Assembly (NCBI GenBank): GCA_023260975.1
Contig: JALQTK010000003.1
Location: 4,664-68,663 of the forward strand
From: Pseudidiomarina sp.
Lineage (GTDB): Bacteria > Pseudomonadota > Gammaproteobacteria > Enterobacterales > Alteromonadaceae
Length of the DNA stretch: 64,000 nt
Reading direction: 5' to 3'
Numbering within the stretch: position 1 is the first letter of the stretch; every line of letters begins with the position of its first letter. The position numbers were made by a program, and so were the translations under genes. The notes under the pieces were generated by a model. The model saw nothing but the letters and a program-made list of their open reading frames with translations, searched no databases and had not been told where the DNA came from. Positions 17,267 to 28,456 of this stretch are shown here, piece after piece.

Positions 17267-18988
17267 TCAACTGCTTGAACGTGATAATTGGGTGGTAAAA
17301 AAGTTCACCACGGTATCAATCTCCAACAACTGCTTGTCACCGCTGCGTCGATTTTTATATTCCACTTGGGCGTTGTCGATGTTGCGCTCGCCGATAACGA
17401 TATGATGTGGAATACCAATTAACTCCATATCGGCAAACATAACCCCTGGGCGTTCTTTGCGGTCATCAAATAACACCTCAATACCCGCTGCTTTGAGCTC
17501 GCTGTAGAGCTTCTCAGCGACTTCCTGTACGCGCACGGATTTATGCATGTTCATTGGCACAATAGCGACTTGGAATGGCGCTAAGGTGTCAGTCCAGATG
17601 ATGCCGTATTGATCATGATTTTGCTCAATTGCGGCGGCAACGATACGGGTAATACCGATACCGTAGCAGCCCATCATTAAGGTTTCATGTTTGCCTGATT
17701 CAGTCAGCACGCCAACTTTCATCGCATCGGAGTATTTTTTACCGAGTTGGAAAATATGACCGACTTCAATACCGCGTTTTATCTGCAAGGTACCTTTACC
17801 ACATGGGCTTGGATCACCGGCTTTCACATTGCGCAGGTCAAACACGTCTGGTTCGGCGCAATCGCGGCCCCAGTTGAGATTGAAATAATGGTAACCGTCT
17901 TGATTCGCACCAGCAGCAAAATCAGCCATAACGGCGACACTACGATCGGCGATAACCGGCATGTTCAGGCCAATTGGGCCCAGTGATCCTGGGCCGGCAC
18001 CGATGGCAGCACGGATAGCTTCATCACTGGCGAATTGCAATGGGCTCGCCACCAATGGGTGTTTTGCTGCTTTAATTTCATTGAGTTCATGGTCACCACG
18101 CACCAACAGGGCCACCAATTTACCGGCTTCAGCAGCATGTACAATCAAGGTTTTAACGGTTTGCTCAATTGGCAGCTGGAATTGCTCAACTAACGCGGCG
18201 ATAGTCTTGGCATTCGGCGTGGCTACTTTGTCTAGGGTTTTGCTGGCAGCAGCGCGACTATGGCTCGGTGCTACGGCTTCGGCCATTTCAATATTGGCGG
18301 CGTAATCGGAACTATCGGAGAAGGCGATATCATCTTCGCCGGAAGCGGCTAACACGTGGAATTCGTGGGAGAAGCTACCGCCAATCGAGCCGGTGTCAGC
18401 TAGTACTGGACGGAAATCTAAACCGAGCCGCTCAAACACCCGGCAATAGGCACCATGCATCGCATCATAGGTGGCCTGAAGGCTGTGTTGATCAAGGTGG
18501 AACGAGTAGGCGTCTTTCATAATAAATTCACGTGAGCGCATGACCCCGAAGCGCGGTCTAATTTCGTCACGGAATTTGCTTTGAATTTGGTACAAGCTCA
18601 GAGGTAACTGTTTGTAGCTGCTGATTTCTTTGCGGGCCAGTTCACAAATCACTTCTTCATGGGTAGGGCCCAGTACAAAGTCACGCATATTGCGGTCGTG
18701 CAAACGCAGCAGTTCTGGACCGTAATCGTCCCAGCGGCCTGACTCCATCCATAGATCAGCCGGCTGCACCATTGGCATCAGTACTTCGAGAGCGCCAATA
18801 GCGTCCATTTCTTCACGTACCACCTGTTCTACTTTACGTAGCACGCGCAACCCAGTTGGTGTCCAGGTGTATAAACCGGCCGCCACTCTGCGGATCATCC
18901 CAGCACGTAGCATCAACTGATGGCTGATGACTTCAGCATCAGCAGGGGTTTCTTTCAGGGTGCCTAATAAATAGTGGCTGCTACGCAT
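17267..18988 (-). CDS. proS: Prolyl-tRNA synthetase (bacterial type, with editing domain)
   Basis: ProS charges tRNA-Pro. The 573 residues contain the class II motif 1 region ([22 protein letters not shown]) and G-P-T-H-E-E. Motif 2 is seen as [25 protein letters not shown], and motif 3 as [10 protein letters not shown]. An inserted editing domain at about residues 220-400, present in the bacterial long form, clears misacylated Ala-tRNA-Pro. A C-terminal anticodon-binding domain follows ([12 protein letters not shown] onward). The neighbour trmO matches the E. coli proS-trmO pairing. Confidence 0.98.
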   Translation of the reverse strand: MRSSHYLLGTLKETPADAEVISHQLMLRAGMIRRVAAGLYTWTPTGLRVLRKVEQVVREEMDAIGALEVLMPMVQPADLWMESGRWDDYGPELLRLHDRNMRDFVLGPTHEEVICELARKEISSYKQLPLSLYQIQSKFRDEIRPRFGVMRSREFIMKDAYSFHLDQHSLQATYDAMHGAYCRVFERLGLDFRPVLADTGSIGGSFSHEFHVLAASGEDDIAFSDSSDYAANIEMAEAVAPSHSRAAASKTLDKVATPNAKTIAALVEQFQLPIEQTVKTLIVHAAEAGKLVALLVRGDHELNEIKAAKHPLVASPLQFASDEAIRAAIGAGPGSLGPIGLNMPVIADRSVAVMADFAAGANQDGYHYFNLNWGRDCAEPDVFDLRNVKAGDPSPCGKGTLQIKRGIEVGHIFQLGKKYSDAMKVGVLTESGKHETLMMGCYGIGITRIVAAAIEQNHDQYGIIWTDTLAPFQVAIVPMNMHKSVRVQEVAEKLYSELKAAGIEVLFDDRKERPGVMFADMELIGIPHHIVIGERNIDNAQVEYKNRRSGDKQLLEIDTVVNFFTTQLSRSSS

Positions 18989-19044
18989 GCGGTTGGTGTC
19001 TCCATGAAGTCGTTAGTGCTGATTCTATCAGCAGCGGGCGCTGG

Positions 19045-19752
19045 TCAAAAGTCTTTACTGACTTGAATGACATGATTTTCGTTGTTGATAACCTGCCATT
19101 TGATATTTAGGTCGTACAAGCTCATACCGTAAACTTTCTGTTGATGCGCGGCTTGTTTATAGGCCGGGCGCGGATCTTGATTGAGCACTTGGCTTATTAG
19201 TAGACGCAGTTGTGGATAGTGTGGCTCGAATTGTTGCAATTGTTGCTCGGCAGTGGGGTCAAATACTGTGCTGAGCGCGCTGTGCGGGCGTGCATCGGCA
19301 AAGCCACCTTGCGCTGTTGGAATGCTCTCGGCATAGGGTAGGTAGGGCTTGATATCAATCACCGGGGTGCCATTGACCCAATCAGCCCCGCGCACGCGAA
19401 TGATCACGCCATGCTCATCGGCTTGCACCGATTCTAACTCGACCACACTCATACCAATGCCGTTTGGTCGATAGGTGGCACGGGTGGCGAATACACCTTT
19501 GCGGGTGTTACCACCAAGTCGTGGTGGGCGCACCAGTGGCTGCCAGCCAGCCGCCACGGTTTGATGAAATATAAACAGCACCCAAATGTGACTGAACTCG
19601 ATTAAACCGCGCACACTATCAGCATGAGCGAAATTGCCCTGCAGGTGAATCTCAGCAGCTGCCGCGGTAACTAGCCCAGGCTGACGCGGTACGGCAAATT
19701 TTTGCTGATAGGGCGAATGGATCACGCCAATCGGTTCAACGGTAAAAGACAT
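19045..19752 (-). CDS. trmO: tRNA (N6-threonylcarbamoyladenosine37-N6)-methyltransferase TrmO
   Basis: TrmO methylates t6A37 of tRNA-Thr using SAM. The 235 residues begin with the TsaA-family block V-E-P-I-G-V-I-H-S-P-Y-Q-Q-K-F-A-V-P-R-Q-P-G-L. Then follow IEFSHIWVLFIFH, T-R-A-T-Y-R-P-N-G-I-G-M-S-V-V and D-I-K-P-Y-L-P-Y-A-E. The C-terminal domain is present, including DPRPAYK. It lies 56 bases upstream of proS on the same strand. Confidence 0.95.
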   Translation of the reverse strand: MSFTVEPIGVIHSPYQQKFAVPRQPGLVTAAAAEIHLQGNFAHADSVRGLIEFSHIWVLFIFHQTVAAGWQPLVRPPRLGGNTRKGVFATRATYRPNGIGMSVVELESVQADEHGVIIRVRGADWVNGTPVIDIKPYLPYAESIPTAQGGFADARPHSALSTVFDPTAEQQLQQFEPHYPQLRLLISQVLNQDPRPAYKQAAHQQKVYGMSLYDLNIKWQVINNENHVIQVSKDF

Positions 19753-19952
19753 GTGGTTACCAGCGCTAGGGAATTGGTGAATTTCAGCATATTTTGGCTA
19801 AGTTAGCGAGAGTGATTCTGACCATTAGCCGACTTAAATCGCTATTTTATTTATACATTAACAATAAAAACAATTAGTTAATAAAGTTGGCATAGCAATT
19901 GCTTAACTATTTGTGACGAATAAATTTTCGAATTAACTAAGAAGGATGTGTT

Positions 19953-20603
19953 ATGAACCGCTCAACCAATGTTTGGACCGCTGCTATGGTATTAATTGGT
20001 GCTGTAACTATTGCCAGCCTTGGCCAGCAAGTCACCGCCGCCGATGCCGAAAAATATTTGCAAGGTAACTATGCGGTGACCGCGCAAACCGATATGAAAA
20101 TTAGCTTTGGGATCGGGAGTTTGCAGTTGAGTCACCATGATGGTGATGAGGTATTAGTGGAAATAAAAGCGACCGCGAGTGATCGTTCATTCTGGCTCAG
20201 CGAAGGTGACTTGAGTAAAGTTGAGTTGCAAGCGAAGCAAACCGGTAATTGGCTTGAGCTCGAAGTGCCGGAGCAAGAAAATATCCAGTTCGAGTGGCAG
20301 GTTAAATTACCGCGAGTGAGTAGCTTAGCGCTGGAATTGGGTATTGGTGAAATTAAAGGCAAGATTGCCAGCACTGACCTCGACATTGAGGTAGGTATTG
20401 GCGATATTCAATTAACCCTTATGGGCGATATTAAATCGATCAACATGGATGTTGGTATCGGTGAGACCAAGATTACTGGTGTAGGTAACAGCTCGAGTGA
20501 ACGTGCGTTTGTTACCTCATCGAGTTCAGCACAAGGCAATGGCCAGGCTCGAATCAATATTGACGTTGGTGTTGGCGAGTCGCATTTAATTATCGAACGT
20601 TAA
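19953..20603 (+). CDS. Secreted VGIGE-repeat protein, DUF4097-like
   Basis: This is a 216-residue exported protein of unknown function. A hydrophobic signal segment at residues 8-24 ends near V-T-A-A, suggesting cleavage around residue 30. The rest is rich in beta strand and contains five copies of a [FLV]G[IV]G-x-x-x-[LIG] motif, at residues 52, 129, 147, 167 and 205. The three central copies are 18 and 20 residues apart. Together with the H-D-G-D-E-V-L-V-E segment, this resembles the DUF4097 (toastrack) beta-solenoid group. AAGGATG precedes the ATG. It stands alone between an AT-rich upstream region and a strong terminator. Location in the periplasm or on the surface is inferred. Confidence 0.75.
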   Translation: MNRSTNVWTAAMVLIGAVTIASLGQQVTAADAEKYLQGNYAVTAQTDMKISFGIGSLQLSHHDGDEVLVEIKATASDRSFWLSEGDLSKVELQAKQTGNWLELEVPEQENIQFEWQVKLPRVSSLALELGIGEIKGKIASTDLDIEVGIGDIQLTLMGDIKSINMDVGIGETKITGVGNSSSERAFVTSSSSAQGNGQARINIDVGVGESHLIIER

Positions 20604-20604
20604 T

Positions 20605-20636
20605 AAAAAACCCCGCTTTTTCGGCGGGGTTTTTTA
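20605..20636. terminator. Bidirectional intrinsic terminator
   Basis: A CCCCGC/GCGGGG stem is extended by a run of A on the left and a run of T on the right. It lies between two convergent genes, the VGIGE-repeat protein and the H-NS gene, and is expected to work in both directions. Confidence 0.9.
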
Positions 20637-20649
20637 GTGTTACTGCTGA

Positions 20650-21054
20650 CTAAATCTCGAAGTCGTCAATGCTTTTGCCCTTGGCAATGGCTTGCGCTAA
20701 TACTTTTGGCATGCGGCCTTGGCCGGTCCAGGTAATGCGTTGACCAGCGCTATCAACAATAGCGTATCGGGCTGGTTTTGGCGCCCGCTTGGCTTTTACT
20801 TTCGCTGGCGCAGTAACGCTGCCGCCAAGTAAATCGGCCTCAGTAATATCAGCCGCTGCCATAGCGCGGCGGAGTTCTTCAATTTTTGCCAGTTTAGCCG
20901 CTTGCGCTTGCAATTCAGCCGCTTCTTCATGCTCGCGGTCAGTAATTACTTTGGCTAATTTCTCAGCAACATCATGCAATTGAGAAACGGTCAAATCCTT
21001 TGTCGCAGCTTTCAAACGTCGTCCGTGAGTCAGAATATCTAAAAATTCGCTCAT
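20650..21054 (-). CDS. H-NS family nucleoid-associated protein
   Basis: This is a 134-residue H-NS/StpA family protein. The N-terminal oligomerisation part (residues 1-65) is a coiled coil rich in Glu, Ala and Leu. A basic Ala/Lys/Pro linker follows at about 78-95. The C-terminal DNA-binding domain holds the AT-hook-like W-T-G-Q-G-R-M-P loop and ends in GKSIDDFEI, close to the E. coli H-NS ending. It would bind AT-rich DNA and silence genes. It is monocistronic, with a terminator downstream and a hairpin upstream that separates it from the ETF-QO gene. Confidence 0.93.
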   Translation of the reverse strand: MSEFLDILTHGRRLKAATKDLTVSQLHDVAEKLAKVITDREHEEAAELQAQAAKLAKIEELRRAMAAADITEADLLGGSVTAPAKVKAKRAPKPARYAIVDSAGQRITWTGQGRMPKVLAQAIAKGKSIDDFEI

Positions 21055-21103
21055 GTGATTATTTCCAATTCAGTTAATTAGTGTATTGATTAAATAGAAA
21101 AGC

Positions 21104-21138
21104 ATCGCTGACGACAATCTTATTTTTGCGTCAGCGAT
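21104..21138 (-). terminator. Probable terminator downstream of the ETF-QO gene
   Basis: A 10-bp perfect inverted repeat (ATCGCTGACG / CGTCAGCGAT) with a 15-base loop is followed on the minus strand by GCTTTTCTATTT. It lies between the ETF-QO stop and the H-NS gene in an AT-rich stretch. The stem is strong but the T-tract is interrupted, so a role as a regulatory dyad upstream of the H-NS gene is the alternative. Confidence 0.6.
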
Positions 21139-21172
21139 ATCTTACAGTTAATTAATTAAAATGAAAATAACT

Positions 21173-22810
21173 TTACATATTTGGATAATTTGGACCACCA
21201 CTTCCTTCTGGAGTGACCCAATTTATATTTTGTGACGGATCTTTAATATCGCAGGTTTTGCAATGAATGCAATTTTGAGCATTTATTTTGAATTTTTGTT
21301 GACCGTCCACTTCAATAATTTCATAGACGCCAGCGGGGCAATAACGCTGGGCTGGCTCATCGTATTGCGGCAAATTAATCGTTAATGGAATGGCAGAATC
21401 TTTTAATTGTAAATGACAAGGTTGTTCTTCTTCATGATTGGTATTTGATAAATAAACCGATGATAAACGATCAAAGGTTAATTTATTATCAGGTTTTGGA
21501 TAGTCAATTTTAGGGTGGTCTTTAGCGAGACCAAGAGCAGCATAATCAGGCGTTTCATCTTTAAAATTAAATGGTAATTTTCCACCGAAGAAGTTTTGGT
21601 CGACGGTATTATAAGCGCCACCTAACCATGTGCCCAATTTATGAATAACCGGTCCGAAATTGCGTGAACGATATAATTCATCATACAACCATGAAGCGCG
21701 AAAACGTTGTTCAAAATCGGTTTCAGCCGGCACAGTTTCTTGACTAAGGGCGGCAACAATAGCCTCGGCGGCGAGCATACCTGATTTCATGGCGGTGTGA
21801 TTGCCTTTGATTTTGGCAAAATTCAGGGTGCCGGCATTACAACCAACCAACAGCGCACCTGGCATACTCATTTTCGGTAAGGAATTAAAGCCACCTTTGG
21901 CAATGGCGCGAGCACCGTAACTGACGCGTTTACCGCCCTGTAACACCGCAGCAATGGTGGGGTGGGTTTTATAGCGTTGGAACTCGGCAAACGGGTTTAA
22001 ATGTGGGTTGCTGTAGTTCAAGTCGACAATCAATCCGACATAAACTTGGCCATTGTCAGCATGGTACAGATAACCGCCACCACTGGCATCGGTTAGCGGC
22101 CAACCGGTACTGTGTACCACTAAGCCAGCTTGGTGTTGAGCCGCTGGAACATCCCAAATTTCTTTAAAACCAATCGCATAATGTTGCGGTGAACTGCTGT
22201 CATCGAGCTTGAACTCGCTGGTTAAACGCTTACCTAAATGACCGCGACAGCCTTCGGCAAAAATAGTGAACTTACCACGCAGTTCCATACCAGGTTCAAA
22301 ACTATCTTTTGCTTGTCCATCGCCATCTAAGCCCATATCGCCCGTGATAATACCTTGCACACGGCCATCTTCGATAATTACATCAGCGGCTGGGAAGCCG
22401 GGGAATATTTCAACCCCTAATGCTTCGGCTTGCGCTGCCAACCAGCGACAAACATTGCCCATGCTGGCGATGTAGTTGCCGTGATTATGAAAGGTTTTCG
22501 GCACCATGAAGTTGGGTAACTTAGTGGCTTTTTCGGCATTGTTAAAATAGTAAATATGATCATCGCTGACCGCAGTGGTTAATGGCGCGCCACGTTGCTG
22601 CCAATCTGGAAATAATTCCTCTAAGGCACGGGTTTCGAACACTGCTCCCGAGAGAATATGCGCGCCCACTTCAGAGCCTTTCTCTACCACGCAAATGGTT
22701 AATTGGTGCTGCTGCTGTTGCGCTAACTGCGCTAACCGACAGGCACTAGCAAGACCAGCAGGGCCGGCGCCAACAATCACCACATCAAATTCCATACTTT
22801 CACGTTGCAT
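21173..22810 (-). CDS. Electron transfer flavoprotein-ubiquinone oxidoreductase
   Basis: ETF-QO is an inner-membrane-associated enzyme that passes electrons from reduced ETF, charged by acyl-CoA dehydrogenases, to ubiquinone. The 545 residues start with the FAD motif V-V-I-V-G-A-G-P-A-G-L-A-S-A. They include the GYLYHADNGQVYVGL region and end with a [4Fe-4S] segment in which Cys ligands appear in Y-C-P-A-G and C-I-H-C-K-T-C-D-I-K-D-P. It lies 39 bases downstream of aacS on the same strand. It would logically accept electrons from the isovaleryl-CoA and isobutyryl-CoA dehydrogenases in this window, by way of an ETF encoded elsewhere. Confidence 0.96.
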   Translation of the reverse strand: MQRESMEFDVVIVGAGPAGLASACRLAQLAQQQQHQLTICVVEKGSEVGAHILSGAVFETRALEELFPDWQQRGAPLTTAVSDDHIYYFNNAEKATKLPNFMVPKTFHNHGNYIASMGNVCRWLAAQAEALGVEIFPGFPAADVIIEDGRVQGIITGDMGLDGDGQAKDSFEPGMELRGKFTIFAEGCRGHLGKRLTSEFKLDDSSSPQHYAIGFKEIWDVPAAQHQAGLVVHSTGWPLTDASGGGYLYHADNGQVYVGLIVDLNYSNPHLNPFAEFQRYKTHPTIAAVLQGGKRVSYGARAIAKGGFNSLPKMSMPGALLVGCNAGTLNFAKIKGNHTAMKSGMLAAEAIVAALSQETVPAETDFEQRFRASWLYDELYRSRNFGPVIHKLGTWLGGAYNTVDQNFFGGKLPFNFKDETPDYAALGLAKDHPKIDYPKPDNKLTFDRLSSVYLSNTNHEEEQPCHLQLKDSAIPLTINLPQYDEPAQRYCPAGVYEIIEVDGQQKFKINAQNCIHCKTCDIKDPSQNINWVTPEGSGGPNYPNM

Positions 22811-22849
22811 TGGCTTCTCCAGATCGGGCGTTATCTCTTTGGGTTACAG

Positions 22850-24780
<1,931 letters not shown>

Positions 24781-24784
<4 letters not shown>

Positions 24785-25692
24785 GACGAGCGATTCCGTT
24801 TGGCTAATTCAGCTAAAGCGACATTGGATCGCGGGCCATGCGCAAGATGACTGCAAATGGCCGCACCGGCATCGATCACTGCAGCTAAATCGACGCCTGT
24901 CTCAATACCCAGACCCTGGAGTAAGTAGAGCACATCCTCAGTGGCGACATTACCGCTGGCACCCTTGGCGTAAGGGCAGCCACCGAGGCCAGCCACAGCG
25001 CTATCGATGGTGCTGGCACCGAGATCGAGACACGCGGCAATATTGGCGAGCGCTTGACCATAGGTGTTATGAAAATGCAGCGCAAGTTGCTGTATGGGAA
25101 CCTGCTCAGCCACTGCCCCGAGCATGCGTTGAGCTTGCAGCGGGGTGCCAACGCCAATGGTATCGCCCAGTGATATTTCATAGCAACCCATAGCGCTTAG
25201 CTGTGCCGCCACCTGTACGACTTGTTGCTGACTAACTTCACCTTGATAAGGGCAGCCCAACACGCAGCTTATGTAACCGCGAACACGGATATTGCGGGCG
25301 CGGGCAGCTGCTATAACTGGCGCGAAACGATCAAAGCTTGCGGCGATACTGCAATTAATATTGCGCTGGCTGAACGCTTCTGAAGCTGCAGCGAAAATCG
25401 CCACTTCATCGGCACCAGCGGCCATAGCGGCGGAAAAACCCTGTAAGTTTGGGGTAAGGGCAGCATAGGTGACGCCAGCTTGACGTTGAATACCACCAAA
25501 CACTGCGCCGCTATCGGCCATTTGCGGTACCCATTTCGGGCTAACAAAGGCACCTGTTTCAATATAGCCCAAGCCGGCCATCGCCAGCGCCTCGACCAGT
25601 GCTATTTTGGCAGCAGTGCTCACTGCGGTTTCGCTCTGTAGACCATCACGAGGGCCGACTTCAACAATTTTCACCTGCGCTGGTAATGTCAT
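24781..25692 (-). CDS. hmgL: Hydroxymethylglutaryl-CoA lyase
   Basis: This enzyme cleaves HMG-CoA to acetyl-CoA and acetoacetate, the last step of the leucine-specific pathway. The 303-residue TIM barrel shows the substrate motif [10 protein letters not shown] near residue 12 and [12 protein letters not shown] with metal-binding histidines. The active-site Cys loop is [14 protein letters not shown]. It is coupled to aacS by a 4-base overlap and lies 12 bases after mccA. Confidence 0.97.
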
Positions 25693-25704
25693 AGTTCCTG
25701 TTCC

Positions 25705-27660
25705 TTACGCGCTGACACTAAGTCGCACTAGTTCGGCACCATCACTGACTAACTCGCCGCTTTGATAGAAAACTTGCTCTACCGTACCGGCATGACTGGC
25801 ACGAATGGTGTATTCCATTTTCATCGCTTCCATCACCAGTAGTGGTTGGCCGGCGCTTACTTCATCACCGGTTGCTACTAATACCGCTGCCACAGTGCCA
25901 TTCATTGGAGCCAGCATGCCGCCACTGGCTTGTTCATGCTGCAGTTCGAGCAATACCTGATAGCGTTTCAGGCGAATACTGGCGGCTTCAGTCATCACGG
26001 TAATATCGCCACCGGCATGCAGCACATGGGCAAAAAAGCTCTGCTCATCACACTGAATGCGGAAGCGATCCTGTTGCCAAGTAGCTGCCCATACGCGCTG
26101 ATCAGGGAGCCGTTGCCAGCCGCTGCCATGGGCCGTCAGGATCACGCTATAAGGTTGACCATCACGCTGTAAGCTCAGGCTAAACTGTGCCGGTTGATTC
26201 AGCTGTAAACCGGGGTTAGCAAACCACGCCTTATCGCATTGCTGACTTTGCACTAATTCAGCCAGTGCGGCGATGGTGGCGTAATCATCATGCAAATGAC
26301 TGGTATCAGCCACTAGTTGGTGCTGATAGCGCTCGATGAAACTGGTGCTGAGTTCGGCGCGCTGAAATTGTGGGTGGTTGGCGATGCTGCGAAGAAAATC
26401 AATGTTGTTATGCACCCCGGCCACACGGAAATCATTCAGTGCACTCACCAGGCGCCGCAGCGCTTCGTTACGATTGCTTCCCCAAACGATCAACTTAGCA
26501 ATCATCGGGTCGTAATAGGCACTGACCTCGTCACCTTCAATAACACCGCTATCAATGCGCACATGCGCTGATGGTGGTGGTGTACGTAACACCGTCAGTA
26601 ATCCGGTACTGGGCAAAAACTCGTTGGCTGGATCTTCGGCATAGATGCGTGCCTCAAAGGCATGACCATGCACTTGAATTTGCTCTTGCGTTAACGGTAA
26701 TGGCTCGCCACTGGCGACTAACAACTGCCATTGCACCAAATCTTGACCGGTAATCAGTTCAGTGACCGGGTGTTCCACCTGCAAACGGGTGTTCATTTCC
26801 ATAAAATAGAAGGTGCCATCGCTATCGAGCAGGAATTCAACGGTACCGGCACCTTGGTAATCGATTGCTTGGGCAGCTCGCAGTGCCGCTTCCCCCATGG
26901 CTTTTCGCGTACATTCGCTGATAGTTGGCGCGGGTGCCTCTTCAATAACCTTTTGGTGGCGCCGTTGCACCGAGCAATCGCGCTCAGATAGGTAGACCGC
27001 ATTACCATGCTGATCACAGAACACTTGGATTTCAACATGACGCGGGTTGCTGAGGTATTTTTCCAGCAACATTTTATCATTACTAAAAGCGGCTTGTGCT
27101 TCGCGCTTTGCCGATTGCAATGCGGCATCAAACTCGGCGCTGTTGTTAACCACCCGCATGCCTTTTCCGCCGCCGCCATAGGCTGCTTTAAGCAACACCG
27201 GGAAGCCAATAGTTTGCGCTTCAGCACGCAGCCGGGCAGGGTCTTGATCGTCGCCATGGTAACCCGGAACTAAAGGCACACCAGCTGCGCTCATGATCGC
27301 TTTGGCAGCGCTTTTTGAGCCCATAGCAGCAATTGCAGCAACCGGTGGCCCAACAAAAATTAGCTTATTGTTGGCGCAGGCTTCAGCAAAGCGCTCATTC
27401 TCCGATAAGAACCCGTAACCGGGGTGAATGGCATCGGCGCCGGTGCTTTTGGCCGCGGCAATGATGCGATCAATCAGCAAATAACTCTCGCTGCTTGGGG
27501 CGGGGCCAATGTAGACACTTTGGTTGGCTAATTGCACGTGTTGGGCGTTGGCATCAGCAGCAGAATAGACAGCCACCGTGTGAATACCCATTTGTCGCGC
27601 CGTGCGAATGATTCGACAGGCAATTTCACCACGGTTGGCGATCAGCAATTTTTGCAACAT
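25705..27660 (-). CDS. mccA: Methylcrotonyl-CoA carboxylase biotin-carrying alpha subunit
   Basis: This subunit carboxylates its own biotin and carries it to the beta subunit. The 651 residues include a biotin carboxylase domain (residues 1-450) with I-A-N-R-G-E-I-A, the glycine-rich ATP loop K-A-A-Y-G-G-G-G-K-G-M-R, and the F-M-E-M-N-T-R-L-Q-V-E-H-P-V-T-E signature. A C-terminal biotinyl domain has the biotin lysine in V-M-E-A-M-K-M-E. Propionyl- or geranyl-CoA carboxylase is the alternative for this family. The neighbouring ivd, liuC and hmgL make methylcrotonyl-CoA the clear substrate. Confidence 0.96.
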   Translation of the reverse strand: MLQKLLIANRGEIACRIIRTARQMGIHTVAVYSAADANAQHVQLANQSVYIGPAPSSESYLLIDRIIAAAKSTGADAIHPGYGFLSENERFAEACANNKLIFVGPPVAAIAAMGSKSAAKAIMSAAGVPLVPGYHGDDQDPARLRAEAQTIGFPVLLKAAYGGGGKGMRVVNNSAEFDAALQSAKREAQAAFSNDKMLLEKYLSNPRHVEIQVFCDQHGNAVYLSERDCSVQRRHQKVIEEAPAPTISECTRKAMGEAALRAAQAIDYQGAGTVEFLLDSDGTFYFMEMNTRLQVEHPVTELITGQDLVQWQLLVASGEPLPLTQEQIQVHGHAFEARIYAEDPANEFLPSTGLLTVLRTPPPSAHVRIDSGVIEGDEVSAYYDPMIAKLIVWGSNRNEALRRLVSALNDFRVAGVHNNIDFLRSIANHPQFQRAELSTSFIERYQHQLVADTSHLHDDYATIAALAELVQSQQCDKAWFANPGLQLNQPAQFSLSLQRDGQPYSVILTAHGSGWQRLPDQRVWAATWQQDRFRIQCDEQSFFAHVLHAGGDITVMTEAASIRLKRYQVLLELQHEQASGGMLAPMNGTVAAVLVATGDEVSAGQPLLVMEAMKMEYTIRASHAGTVEQVFYQSGELVSDGAELVRLSVSA

Positions 27661-27663
27661 GGG

Positions 27664-28446
27664 CTATCCTTTTATCCAAGCAGGGGTGCGTTTCTCTAAA
27701 AACGCGGTTAACCCTTCTTGGCCTTCGGCCGACACCCGGATCTGAGCGATTTGTTTGATCGTATGCTCACGGGTAATGGCATTAAGTGGTTGCTGGTCAA
27801 TGGCCAAGATTAAGTTTTTTGCTGCCGCCAGTGCGGCTGGACTGTTACTGAGTAATTGCTGTTGAAGTTGCCCGAGGCGTTGCTCAAGGTCATCGCTGAG
27901 TTCATGCACTAAGCCCATTGCCAGCGCGCTAGCAGCGTTAAATCGCTCGGCACTAAGCATATAACGGCGGGCTTGGCGATGGCCGATGGCGCGCATCACA
28001 TAGGGACTGATTACCGCTGGAATAAGGCCGATTTTGACTTCGCTTAAACAAAAGCTGGCGCTGCTTTCAGCCAGCGCAATATCGCAGCAGGCGACGAGGC
28101 CAACGGCACCACCGAAGGCAGCTCCGCGTACCAAGGCGATAGTTGGTAGCGGTAATTCATCGAGGCGTTGCATTAATAGTGCAAGTTGCTCGGCATCGGC
28201 ACAATTGTCAGCATAATTTTTTGCCGCCATCGAGCGCATCCAGCCCAAGTCAGCGCCGGCAGAGAAGTTGCTGCCATTGCTGGCAAGCACCAGTAAGCGC
28301 ACCTCAGTGTTATGAGCGACGCTATGCAGTGCCTGTAATAGCTCGGCAATCATGCGATCGTCAAAAGCATTGTGCAGCTCAGGGCGGTTTAACGTCAGTC
28401 GCGCCACCGCGGCTTCAATGCGTAACTCAATATGTGCATAGGACAT
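27664..28446 (-). CDS. liuC: Methylglutaconyl-CoA hydratase (enoyl-CoA hydratase family)
   Basis: LiuC hydrates 3-methylglutaconyl-CoA to HMG-CoA. It is a 260-residue crotonase with the oxyanion-hole blocks SNGSNFSAGADLGWM and VRGAAFGGAVGLVACCDIALA, followed by F-C-L-S-E-V-K-I-G-L-I-P-A-V-I-S. AAGGAG lies 7 bases before the ATG at 28446, which is chosen over an 18-codon longer frame that runs into mccB. The specific substrate is inferred from its place between the two methylcrotonyl-CoA carboxylase genes. Confidence 0.93.
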   Translation of the reverse strand: MSYAHIELRIEAAVARLTLNRPELHNAFDDRMIAELLQALHSVAHNTEVRLLVLASNGSNFSAGADLGWMRSMAAKNYADNCADAEQLALLMQRLDELPLPTIALVRGAAFGGAVGLVACCDIALAESSASFCLSEVKIGLIPAVISPYVMRAIGHRQARRYMLSAERFNAASALAMGLVHELSDDLEQRLGQLQQQLLSNSPAALAAAKNLILAIDQQPLNAITREHTIKQIAQIRVSAEGQEGLTAFLEKRTPAWIKG

Positions 28447-28456
28447 CACAGACTCC

